Source: Isohypsibius dastychi
Lineage: Eukaryota > Tardigrada > Eutardigrada > Parachela > Isohypsibiidae
DNA: 29,431 nt
Reading direction: 5' to 3'
NCBI GenBank assembly: GCA_034696485.1
Contig: JAQIWT010000186.1
Coordinates: 1-29,431, forward strand
Position 1 is the stretch's first letter; every line of letters begins with the position of its first letter. Shown piece by piece: positions 9,323 to 20,978 of this stretch. The notes under the pieces are model-generated. The model had not been told where the DNA came from, searched no databases, and worked only from the letters and a program-made list of their open reading frames with translations. The position numbers and the translations under genes are program-made.

Positions 9323-10160
9323 GAGGACCAAAAAAGATAAACAACAGATATCTTTTACGAAGTCACTGCAAAGTAGGAAGTGAGTAAACAGCAGCACATC
9401 GCTCAAAATAACATACCGGAAATCAAAACATTACAATAGTACGTTTTGAAGACTGACCCCGTCTATGATGGTAACAAGATAGAACTATGAAATCCCTTTT
9501 TTCGATCGAGAAAAACGATAACAACATGGAAATCCACATGAGGTGGAGCTTCGTCAAGGCCAGGGGGTACTAGCAATTACGAAATTCCACTGTTTGGTTT
9601 ATCCATATGAAGGGGCTGCTTGGAATAACGAGGGCCTCATATAGCGCCTGGCGGCTTTAACCACATGGCAAAACAAACAGCTGAGGAAAAAACCAAATAT
9701 CCTTTTGCTCTTCATGATCCCTAGATTGGATTTTGCGTGATAACGGATGATCTTGTTACGTCAGTGATGCTATGCTTCCTAGATTTCCTCTTTTTGGACT
9801 GCATGTGTTCGCTGGAAACAATAACATTGATGCCTTGAATTTCCTGCCATTTGGGCTTTATTGGGGTTGAGTTAAATTGTGGATACCTATGTGCCGTCCA
9901 CTTTGATCGCAATCTGGAGTCCACGGAGATCCATTTCGGAGATAACTTGTTGGAACGAATTCTCAGCTGATTGTATTGCGCAGTACGGGAGTATTCTCTT
10001 CTGCTTAAATGGTTGAGAATCTGTCAGCTTTAAATATCTGTCGTTCATGGTGAGTATTCATTTCGGGACCCGAAAACACATTGATATTCTTTGACTAGTG
10101 TCAATAATTTAGTAATGTTTTTCAGTTTTTTATCTGGATTGAGCGAGGCAACCGGTGAAC
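9312..10160. promoter_or_regulatory. Divergent promoter region of MED16 and MOB2, with a MOB2 leader exon
   Basis: No coding gene is supported in these 850 nt. A strong donor (CATG|GTGAGT) at 10049/10050 and an acceptor (TTTTTCAG) at 10125 define a 76-nt intron just before the MOB2 start, so a 5' UTR exon ends at 10049. The space between must hold start sites for both divergent genes. No TATA box or other core element was clear enough to call. Confidence 0.5.
10047..10158 (+). promoter_or_regulatory. Upstream ORF created by splicing in the MOB2 leader
   Basis: The leader exon ends in ATG (10047-10049). After removal of intron 10050-10125 this ATG opens an 11-codon frame that stops at TGA 10156-10158, only two bases before the MOB2 ATG at 10161. 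The unspliced transcript would read GTGAGT after the ATG instead. The effect on translation is inferred. Confidence 0.4.
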
Positions 10161-12577
10161 ATGGAGTCTTACGACAATAAGGGACATGAAAAAACATCGT
10201 CAGTCAGCCGTCCTCTCAGCGACCGTTTTGGCCTTGGTTATATTCGAGAAACCTTGGACTGGTTTACGGGGTGAGTGGACTCAAGATTCTTGCTTTTAAG
10301 CTTTGTTACAATAAATGGTATCGAGGATGAGGATTTACATTTTCCAACACGGTCGATTGACGAAAAGCGGAATTCTCATGCTGAAGACAATAGTTTTTAA
10401 TTACGCGCCCTGGTTTAACTTAGTTTTAATTCTTGAATGAAACTTGGAATTATTAGTTCAAAATGTAGGAATTACTGTTAAAGTATTCCTTCTTTGTGGT
10501 GGTGCCAGTAAACAGATACAACTAACGATGAATCTTCCGTTTTTGTGGTGAGTTTGACGTCATCAGAGTTCTGGTTACCAGACTGTTTGGTGCATCGTTC
10601 ATTTTGGGGTAGGAAGCCAACTGATAGACTAAAATTCAGCCTCCTTAATATATGCGACATCTTCTGTCAGCCGGTATCGCTTGGTCTAAAATTATGACGG
10701 TTTTGTTTGATTTGCCAAGCAGAAGGATGTGTTTGAACAAGTGAGTTTGATTGCAGTTATCACGGCAGAAAGCGTAACCCAAGAAACAATTTTAGCTCAT
10801 AATTCCCGAAACATGGTAGAAAAAAGCTTACTCTGGTCTTTACGACACCTCATGATAGATATGGTGGAGCCGTGGTGTAAGCGCGGAATAACAGTCTTTA
10901 CTCCGCAATGATTGGAAGATGGCTCCAAAATTTGGGACAAATAATCTGGAAGATGGGTTGCAGGGCCCGATCGTCGGTTAGTTGTTTTTATTCGGAAAGC
11001 AATTTGTTCGAAGGCTTTGTCGGAATCGCTCGAACCGGAGATGGGTGCCTCCGTGAATGGTATGGTCAGAATTTATAGACGAGTCCGTCATTATTGCTGG
11101 GTGATACGAGACTCCAAATGAAATCTCAATTAGTTGGTTTGAGTTTAGCCAGCACTTCATCACAGCGCTAAAAATCTACCCATTCATGAGTTTGGCTAAT
11201 TTCAATATTTTCTCCAACGTTTTGCAATATGGTTGGTCTGTAGATTTGTAAAGAAATTCAGTAACATCATCCATGCTCTGGTTGGGCTTGTTGCGCATTG
11301 TACACGTTGTTCGTCATTTCTGAGAGTTCTGATTCCGCGAGCGGGAAATGGTAGCTTGAGTAAAGTGTAACTGTGAAGTAGAATAGCGTGATTTTTTTGG
11401 TTTGCTCAACAATAGACCAGGAAATATAAGTACTTGTTTGCCCGGGAAACTGTCGGCTTCACGAACAATTACACTGCGCAAATAAGCCGGTTGCATTTAA
11501 ACGGAAGTCAATGGTGGTTTACCTGCAATTATTTGAATTACTTTCTTTACATTCTCTGTCACAGTCTGCTCTGAAAATTATGGGGTTCACACTCAAGTTT
11601 TTAATTCTTTGCAGGAAAGGACGTAAGAAAGATAAAAATGATGGCGCCGGCGATGGAACTACCTCAAGTGGCGATGACTTCCAAAAATCCTATTTGAGGT
11701 ACTCGTTTTTCTGGAGCTTCTGCGTTTACGGTTATTAGCCTGTATTTATTCAAGGTTCTCCTCTATTCAGCAATTCTCGAGAGCCCACCAGTTGCATGAA
11801 TTGATTCCTGTCCCCTGTGATGTACAAGTGAATGAGTGGCTTTCCTGCAACATTATCCCCTTTTTCCATCATGTCAATCTGTTATATGGAGCCGTGTCCG
11901 AATATTGTACTCCGAGTTGCTGCCCGGTTATGTCTGCTCCCAACAACGTGTGAGTAATCGATGATGCTTCGATTCCAAAATCACTTCAAAATGTGGTTAT
12001 GCGTTTGTTTTTCAGTATTTATTTTTACGTGGATGAAAAGGGCCGGAAGTCCAAGTGTTCAGCCCCTCAGTACATTGATTATGTTACGGCGTCTATCGAA
12101 AAACTCATCAATGACGAAGCCATTTTTCCTACCAAATATGGACAGTCTTTCCCGCCGAATTTCGAAGTTGTATTACGGAGGATAATGCGGCAGTTATTCC
12201 ACGTTCTGGCACATGTTTACTGGGCGCACTTCGACGTTTTCTTGCGGCTGGGAATTCATGGGAATCTCAACGGACTTTTTGCACATTTTGTCCTCTTCAG
12301 TCAGCATTTCAACCTTGTGGAAGCCCGCGAATTGGATGTCCTGCGTGATCTGGTCGATAAAATTTCCAGCGACCCGGATGTGGCCGTCGGAAATGATTCT
12401 GATAAAAGAAACATGACAGACAGTTTTGGAATCCCCGAAAATGCTGCAATGGAAGCGAACGAATATTCTCAGGTGACTGCAGCCATCCCTAAAGATTTGG
12501 ATAATTCGCAGATTTGTGTTCCGGGAAACCCACCAACTTCCGCAGGTCCCGTTCCAGCTTCCGCTGATATGTCATAA
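10161..12577 (+). CDS. MOB2: MOB2-type kinase activator, four exons
   Basis: Exons 10161-10270, 11615-11698, 11755-11949, 12016-12577 give 316 aa with agreeing phases. MOB2 proteins bind the N-terminal regulatory region of NDR/Tricornered kinases and control cell shape, neurite growth and polarity. The N-terminal LDWFTGKGRKK corresponds to the MDWLMGK start of human MOB2. The Mob fold runs from about residue 65 to 235, with EWLSCNIIPFFHHVNLLYG, then EYC (Cys116) and Cys121, KCSAPQYIDYV, IFPTKYG and FHVLAHVYWAHF. The zinc ligands are Cys116, Cys121, His196 and His201, all present. AHVYWAHF rather than AHIYHQHF points to MOB2 and not MOB1. Residues about 245-316 form an unusual Pro/Ser/Asn/Asp-rich tail of unknown role. 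The first intron is 1.34 kb; the others are 56 and 66 nt. Confidence 0.92.
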
Positions 12578-14394
12578 CTAAGCGATTGCATATCATCGTG
12601 ATTATCAGGATGGATTAAATTTGTGCATTATTATCCTGTTGAATTCGGGGCATCGGATTTTGGGAATCAGTATAGAAGGCATCTTCTTGAAAAGGCTTCC
12701 TTGGACCGCAGGCTTATCTCACAAGCTGGAAATCTGGTTTTGACGGGTTGTGAAGGCCTGATACAGTAGGCTCTTCTAACACTTTGCCTCCCTCTTGCTA
12801 CCTGTTAATTATGTGATATGATTTTCCAAGCGGTGAAAAATATTACAAGAGTTTTAGGGTTTGATTTTATTTGACTACCAAAAATCATTTTGATATGAAA
12901 TACCCGTAGATGTTCTTATTTTATCTCGTCGTTTTGACTCGCCAATCAGAAGCAGACGTTTCAGAATAAACATAAAAAGAAAAGCTTGTTACGTTTGTGT
13001 TGTTTGTTAGCCCATATGTTGACGTTTTCATCAAATGAATCGTCTGTCATCAGACACTGATTGAAGTCGGAATGATCGTGTTGACACTCTATTTATTTTT
13101 TCGTCTGTAGAAAATTATATCAAGGTTCACAGTTTCGTCAAGTGAGGTTTGCTTTCAAATCAAAATAACGGACACGAAAAATCAAGACTAATCAAAACGA
13201 ACAGGTTGCGGTATTTGCGAACAAGATAAGGGGCGTCATTTCAGCCTTCATTTTCAAAAGTGATATAAAATATTCCAGTCAGCAAAAAGTTCATTGAATA
13301 GATGTGTTTTTTTTATTCATACAAGCTTGCTTGAAATCGAACAGCAGTGCAATATTACAGCGTACCTGATTGTTCGAAATTTCACGCGTTTCGAATCAGC
13401 GTGAGGCGAAACTTTAGCCGGAGAATCTACTGTAGCGATGATCGTGACTCGTCGACTTTCAAGAGTGAGCCCTCGTATATTTGTCAGCTATTTGGGATGA
13501 GTCCAGCTCTTATGTAACATCTCTCCATCCAACCCCCCTCAAATGGGTTGTATTTCATTGAGGATGGCTTGTACTTGCACGTCATTTAGGCGGGTAACAA
13601 CGTGAACTCTCTTCCACATCGTTTTACGGCTTGAGCAAACAAATCTGCTAAACTCATTAGAGGATCGACCGCAGGATAAAACCGAGGTTTATTTTTGTTC
13701 GCCAGCTTTGAATCATTTTATGACCCTTGAAATGATCTCGTGTTTCTCTCCAGATTTGACGATGTCAGGCTAGCCAAAAGCCCAAAGTGGGGAATCTTCA
13801 TAATCGGTATTTCACCCGAGAAGTGCTGACATGCCGGTAAGTGCAGAAACAACGGTAATAATGCCGCTTTTCTTGAGACTCTCAGCATTTTTATAAACTT
13901 CAGACCTCAGATTACCCAAATGGCAATTTTTTTACGCAGACATTTTCTTTGTCAAATTTCTACCACGAGAACTATTTGGAAACAAGACGGTATCTCGAGA
14001 GAAGTTAGTGTGTCTAGTTCTTTCCGTCGCTTTGAGTTGCTTTTTTGGCATACGATAGCTACTGTAAGTCCAAGTTAATGTTTGCTATTCTGCCGACTAA
14101 ACTCTGACTTAACAAAATTTTCTGTTGAAGCATTTGGTGAGCGCATTCCAGCTGAGATCTTGTCTTTTATTATCAGGATAAAATTATGGAAAGGTCGTCA
14201 TTGCGTGCACTTTGTACTAATTAACAAGAAGCATCTTTTTGTTAATTTCATAATAATCGGACATCTGACCCGTCATATTATATTGTCTCTTTCTGTTTTT
14301 GCAGGTACGTTTTCAAAGTTTTTCACATTCGAATCGTTCATAGCCATGGTAATGCGCTGGAGAACCCGATGAGGATAATCACATTGCCGGCAAA
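12578..14394. other. MOB2 3' UTR and fucosyltransferase upstream region
   Basis: No convincing coding sequence. The first canonical AATAAA after the MOB2 stop is at 12965-12970, so a 3' UTR of about 400 nt is likely. Upstream of the fucosyltransferase, a donor (GCCG|GTAAGT) at 13836/13837 and an acceptor (TTTTTGCAG) at 14304 suggest a non-coding leader exon ending at 13836. The second leader segment (14305-14394) contains a small upstream ORF, 14346-14372, Met-Val-Met-Arg-Trp-Arg-Thr-Arg, 22 nt before the main ATG. The remainder is AT-rich with only short chance frames. Confidence 0.45.
12965..12970 (+). terminator. Candidate poly(A) signal of MOB2
   Basis: AATAAA hexamer about 390 nt after the MOB2 stop codon, the first canonical one downstream. 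Confidence 0.45.
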
Positions 14395-17046
14395 ATGGGA
14401 CGACGATCACGTTGCCTACGGCGGACATTTTTATTCACGGCATTCTTCGTGGTTTCCACGTTTTATTTCTTAGCTGGGATCACCAATCCTGACAACAACC
14501 ATCATGCTGAAGCGTCTTGGTTACAGCCAAGATATTCGTTTATTTCGATGATTACTCGTGCATTCGCAATTAACACGCCGGGAAGAACGAAGCAGACACG
14601 CTGGTATTTGTCCGGCTCCTGGTTGAACGTTAATGCGTGGGACTTGGAGACTGATAATCTACTGGATGGAAACAGCTTATTTCCGGATGACAATCCGTCG
14701 AGTGATCGGATTGAAAATCAGCTCTTATTCACTGATGAAAATCATCAATCACTTGTATGGCTAAACGAAACAGCGGGATTAACACCGCATCAGTACAAGG
14801 AAAATGGGATGAAATTAATATATCTCCCGAATGGATTTGCTAGCTGGAATACGATGGGAGGACGACATGTTTTTCTCAAGGACAAATGTCCCATTAACAA
14901 TTGCATGCTGATGGAAGAAAGCATTATTTCCGCCCAGAGCGCCGATGCCGTTGTTTTCCGAAACAACATCCATGGATTCTTCAAGGTAAAGAATCCTTAC
15001 AATTTGGGTATTATCTGTTCGTGCCCTCAATAGAGGTTGTATTTTGATAGTCCTTTAAAAGACAGCATGAACAGTAATTTGAATCCCTTTCCAGGTCGCT
15101 CCTCATCCAGACCAAATCTGGATTATGTATCTCCTCGAATCACCTTTTCATACGCCGAGATTTGACGACCTGCGTGGCATGATTAACTGGACTGCAACGT
15201 GAGTATCATATACCGTTCGGATGTAATCATGCTTGGGATTAAGAAATAATAGTGAGTAATTACAGTGAGATACAATTTCTGATTAAAACGCATATACCAT
15301 GTAAACTATATTACAATTTAATTTGTCGTATTAATGACTGATGACTTATTGTTTGTAAAATAATTAACCAAAAATATCAACAGTAACTGAATAGATACTG
15401 TTGAAGCTTACCGTGCGACTTATAAGGTAAATTCTTTTAAGATGCTTTTAACTAGCATTCATGTTCCAGTTTTACTCACGCCCATGAAATAAAATATTGG
15501 ATAATGTTGCGTTATTTTTCTGAACTGATCACTATTTCAGTTATTGTAATGTTGAGTAATTTTGGTTAGTGGTACTTTACTGGATAAGAGGAGCCAGGGT
15601 TTTATTATTTTTGGGTCGATGTTCTCATTTCACGAATATTCATGAGGACTATGCAGCTATCCATTTTCAATCGATGCAATTTCTTTTTTATGCGACTGAC
15701 TTGTTTAACAACTGAATACTTTCCTATTAACGAACAAATGCCATTAAAAGAAATAGCATTTTTTCTCGAGGGGCCAATGTTGACTCACTCTTCTTTTTGT
15801 AGCTATCGACTTGACAGCGACTTGGTTTCGCCGTATGAAAAGTTTGTCTTGTATGATCCTGCTGTTAAGTCCATAAAGCACCAAGTCAATTTCGCCGGCA
15901 CAAAGACGAAAAAAGTGGCTTGGTTCGTTAGTAACTGCGGAGCGAAGAATAAGCGACGGGAATATGTTACAGAGCTACAACAGTATATCGATGTCGACAT
16001 TTATGGACGATGCGGGACCATGTCATGTGGGAAAAATGATGAACAAAATTGCTTGGAGCTTTTGCAGGCCGACTACAAGTTCTACCTGGCTTTTGAGGTT
16101 GGCAGATACAGCAATAAAATAATGCGAATATCCTGTATTTTAAGTGCTGAATAAGTAATGCACTGATATGCTTAACCGTTTTCTTTGTAGACCAATTTGA
16201 AAATCGTTATTTGCTTTCAGAACAGCAACTGCCGTTGGTACATCACAGAAAAGTTCTGGACCAATTCATTGAGGTAATGTTTTGAAAGTGGTTTCCTAAT
16301 TGCTCAATGCATCCAAGGGTGCATTAGAGTTTCGATCGATGCGGTACGCCAGTTCTTCCATCTGAAACATCCGGTCACGCAAATAATCTCTTCCGTCACC
16401 ACATTTCTATGACTTCCGGCATTTATCGCCGGGTGCTAGTTCAATTAACAGTTTCACAATCAAACTGTGAAGTGCCACGAAAAAATCCTGTTAAACTTAG
16501 CAGATTTCAATGAACTTTTTTAGTAACAACAGAGATCAACTGCGCGACTGTGTTAAGTGCTAAAAATCGGGGTGATCTCGGTAGGTGTTCACCTTGATTA
16601 AAAAAATACATCTTCCTTGAAATTTGTAACATTGCGTAGTGAATCTGTTCGTTGTTTTATTTAGATTTTTACAGGACTTCAACTATTCCTGTTGTGATGG
16701 GAACTCCATTGTCAGATTATCAAGCCGTTGCGCCATACAACAGTTTCATTCATGTTGATCAGTTCGGGAGCCCTAAAGAACTCGCCGAATATCTTAATTA
16801 CCTAAATAACAACAACACCGCTTACAACGAATATTTTGAATGGAGGGACACCGGAGAATTCATCAACACTTTCTTCTTCTGCAGATTATGCGCGTTAGTG
16901 ACCTATTGATAATTTACTTGATATTGGAGGTGTTTTAACTTATCCTCGTTCTTGTATTTAGGCTTTTGCACGCTTCAAATGTGCCCTCGAAGTCCTACCC
17001 AGATTTGGAAGAATGGTGGAGAGGGAACCTTACATGCCAGAAATAA
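14395..17046 (+). CDS. Alpha-1,3-fucosyltransferase (glycosyltransferase family 10), six exons
   Basis: Exons 14395-14985, 15095-15198, 15803-16097, 16221-16273, 16675-16893, 16962-17046 join in frame to 448 aa. The enzyme transfers fucose from GDP-fucose to GlcNAc residues of glycans in the Golgi. It has type II topology: a short Arg-rich cytosolic start (MGRRSRCLRR), a membrane anchor at about residues 11-27, then a stem. The N-terminal GT10 domain includes DAVVFRNN and, in exon 2, WIMYLLESPFHTP. The GDP-fucose-binding C-terminal domain has FAGTKTKKVAWFVSNC (compare VAWFVSNC in animal FUTs), DIYGRCG, and the signature FENSNCRWYITEKFW across exons 3-4, followed by IPVVMG. It ends YPDLEEWWRGNLTCQK. 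Introns of 604 and 401 nt are mixed with short ones (109, 123, 68). Which linkage it makes (core N-glycan or Lewis type) cannot be told from the sequence. Confidence 0.93.
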
Positions 17047-20000
17047 TATGATAAAACGGATTTTTGCTACCAAAACTCTCCACACAACGAAATTTTCTTG
17101 ACAGACAACAACTTCAGCTTTTTGGTGCGTCCTCAGATCTCATCGATCAAAGTGATGATTTCTGGAAGCCCTGTAAATGTATTTACTGCAGTTGTGATAA
17201 CTGAGTACGTGATTGACCAGCTAATGTGATTCTTGCGTAGACGATTCTTTCAAAGTATATCTTCAATCAGCATTATTCCAAGCAGTTTATTAGTGAAAAC
17301 GATGCTACTGTAGATTGATTTTTAGTTCTATTTTCTACCTCAGTGACTGAGAATGCAAATGAAAATTCACGCTTAGTTAGATCGAACATTTAAATCTTTC
17401 CATGTCACATGTTACCGTAGATTTTTCAACGACTTCTTGAAAAGATTTGAGGTGGAGCGTCAATGTAGACCACCAGAGGCGATACATGTGTCGGTGCCCA
17501 TAACATGTATCTGACGTTCTGAATAATTTTTTTATCGACTGGTTTTTTGGGTCCGTCCGCATATTGATCTGACAGCGCCATCTGGACACATTTTTTCGCG
17601 ATCTGTTTTCAGGAAGGATTGGGCGGTTTACGAAGTTCAGAATGATTTCACAACTTCTGCAACCAGCACAAAGCAAAAAGATTGAATTTAAATTATTTGA
17701 CGGACAAACGATACAGACAGCCTAACACGAACGACTTGGGAGATGCCCTACTACATTCCGGATCAAACGCCCTCTCAAAGGTCACATCAGCTGGATACGT
17801 TATTCTCGATTGATTCGTATTGCACTATAACGCAATGCGAACGCCGGCGAGCATTCCGAAAAAGAAAGGTGCCTTGCAATTCTTGATGTCGAGCTAGCTT
17901 TGGGAAGCCTTCGGAATTAACAGATAGCTCTGTGCACGCATCCGGAAGTTTAAGGTGAACGGGAAAAAAATCAAACTGCTCATCCAAGTCACAGTTGAAA
18001 AATGTTTCAAAAAATCGGTCATACATTTGTCAGATCGAATTTTGATAAAATCAAAAAAGTTTCGAGTTTTAAAAACAATTTAACAGAGGCCATTTGCTTG
18101 GTTCTGCGTTTATTGCAAGATCAGCATTCCGATATAAGGTCCCTAGATTGGTTAGAGTCGACATCATGATCTGCGGTTGCAGGGAATACTTGAAAACACG
18201 TTTCGAAGAAGCAGCTCAGTACTGGCCTTAGCCCCTCAAGAAATTTTAGTGGTGACCTTTCATCCATTTTCGTCCACATGCTGAAATTGAAATCAAATAC
18301 CTATCCATCTGTCGTCAACACATTTAACATATAAAACCACCGAGCGCAAGACGCAGTTAAACCGGTTATGAGTTCAAGAAAACAATCGTGCATCCATATT
18401 CCTTCGATCTCGAACCTGCCAATAAATCTGTGTTCCTCGTTCTTGTGCTGCATCTAGTTTTGATCGTGTCAGGCACGGTAAGGGATTTAGCATTTAACAT
18501 GCTAAGACTCAGCAATTTCTTCTCCGCCACAAATGGTCCTACAACGATAAAATGCACATGTTTGTTACTCGAGTTCAGGGCTGCGCTCGCTGAGATTATA
18601 ACGCTTCTAGTTGGGTCGATGCACAAGCACATGCACCACACCATTCACTGCTTTGATTGGCGAGTATGGCACACAGCTCGTTGAAGATGGAAGCGGAAGT
18701 GGGTGTCACAAAACGCATGCCGATTCTCTGTGGTTCGTACGTTGTTTCAAATCAAAGTATACGATAGCTCAATACGTATCATTCTGTATGTTAATTTGGC
18801 ATGTCTTTCTGGAAAGTTCAATGTTAAGTAAAATTCAGAACACGGTGGTTTTCGAAGATAGATGAGATGAGAAGGTAGGTGAGAAACGCTGAATAAAGGA
18901 TGGATAAAGAAATGAAATTTGATTCTGATAAAAGTTTTAGTATTCTTCAGTAGCTGTACTTGTGAGATGACGCTGTTTATTTAGTCACGTATATTTTGTC
19001 AGATAGACCACACTACGTCGACGCTCTAGCTCGACCCAACGCTATACGCAAGATCACACGAACTTGGCCCGGACTCAGTTTTACCATGCACTGTTATCGT
19101 TCTGATCGTTCGTCCCAGTTCTTTCTTCCACTCAAGTAGCCTCTTTTTCCTGCTATCCTTGACACTGCCTGTCTCACCTGTCGAAAAGGTCACCGTCTAG
19201 AGGTAAGCAGCAAGCCAGTACATGGCGCTTTCGCTATAGTTTGCAGTCAAAGTGTCTGAACGAAACATGCCAGACTCCAATGACGAAAGCTCTAGCTGTC
19301 TCGACAGAAACCTTGAACTGGTGTACATGCCAAGTTCATCACAAATTCACCGAAAATGTGACTGAAATTGTCAATCACAACTTTTTCTGTTTATGAGGTT
19401 AAAATCAAGAGTGCTCACAATGGTTCAGAACTAGTCCAACATATTGGATTGGTTCTGATGCAAGATATTTGCGTGTGCATGATTTTCATACATGTTTGAA
19501 TAACCACGTTTTTGCACCACCTCTCAAGATGCTCTGCGATTACGATCATTTAATCAGCTGAACCTCTTTGGAATATTGAGTGTGAAGTAGCTTTCCCAAA
19601 CATTCTGTAAAAAACCGTACCCATCGGGAGAGGTTGCTGTGATAGGAAAAAATCGAGAAAGTGACCTTTAGCAGCAGTTGATCTCCCCTGTCTTCGTGTT
19701 CATAGTGCACAAAGCTAATACGATTCACGTTATGGTCCCTTATTTCTAATACATATATCCACAGCTTCTGAAATCAACTTTCGGCATGCCAGAAGTGTTA
19801 TGGAAAAGCTTGGGTGCTACAGAAAACATGGCAGACTTGAGAACTTTAGTCAGTTTCATGTAGGCACTTTTTCTGCTCAAATCTCACCAAGGAATCCGAT
19901 CCTTTGAGGAATACCATAGAATTGAGCCTTTTGCAAGCTATTTCTGCCTTCTCATTTTTTGGCCACATCATTTTTCAATCCAATATCTTGATAATCTCGA

Positions 20001-20978
20001 TAATAAATACTTTCCACATTTCCTTTGCTCTCTCAAAGCGATAGAGTTATCTGGCCTACTTTAGCTTCATGATCTCTTCATGGAGAATTTTAATGACGCT
20101 AAAGTGACCTTTTACTTAAAATTATTATGTACTGGTTATTTGTATCAGTAACGTCGAGACCTACCAAAGTTTGTTTCGGGGATATAAGATTTTTGAGTTC
20201 CATTTTCGCTACAAAGAGCGCTGCCTAATAGCCAATGCATTCCAACTCAAGCTGATTGTAACTTAATTCTTTTGCCCAAAAAGCAATGGCTAAAATTTGC
20301 CTACGTTGTTGTGATCTTCCCTATAATAGCAGCGGTACATTGGGATGATGAAACTAACGTAGCTTTCGCGATCATGCTGAAATGCTGCACTGATATAGTA
20401 GAAGCTCACCGCTCCTGAAAATGAATGAGCGTCGAAGAAATGTTCTGACGTTTTCTATGACGCTCGTCTAACCCCGAAAGCTATCAACAATTACGTTTAC
20501 TGAATTTACGCGTTTTCGTAATCATCGTCATACAGTGAACGGTTTAGAGGAGGTCAAATACATACGTATCATCACAAGAAATATTCTGGTGTATCAAACT
20601 TTAAACTTGTCGAATCCGCGATGCACAATCGATGGTTTTCGTTTTCCTGTCTCGTTGTCGGCTTTCGACTCCGGCGCGTTATGTCATCGTTATGAGAGGA
20701 GACTGGCCATAAATTACTTTCTTTCTTGCCTTGAATCCTCTGTGAAATGTTGTGTTAAATTTCACGTGTTTCGAAAACGATCATACGCTAGCGATTCATC
20801 AGAACTTGTAGATCATCTTATCCACCAACCCCTACATTCTGAACTGATTTGTTGGTGGTTAAATTTTCCGACTTATTTAAAATCCAAGTGAGTTGCTGTT
20901 TTCTCTTGGGTTCGCTACTCAGTGTCCTCACTCATCATAACAACTATTTCTAGATCAAATAATGGATTTTCTTTCCAG
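17047..20978. other. 3.9 kb region without an assignable gene
   Basis: Short frames occur on both strands: 17377-17676 (-, 99 codons), 17787-18026 (-, 79 codons), 18366-18644 (-, 92 codons) and 18388-18684 (+, 98 codons), the last two overlapping. A fifth, 20535-20891 (+, 118 codons), ends at a donor-like CAA|GTGAGT (20887/20888). None has a domain I recognise or splice sites joining it in phase to a known gene. No canonical AATAAA was seen in the first 300 nt after the fucosyltransferase stop. Part of the region is probably 5' UTR exons and a first intron of the BAHD1-like gene. Confidence 0.5.

Noticed and set aside
17377-18026. Two minus-strand frames of 99 and 79 codons as genes
   Set aside because: No recognisable motifs, no splice or poly(A) support; kept only as a note on the unassigned region.
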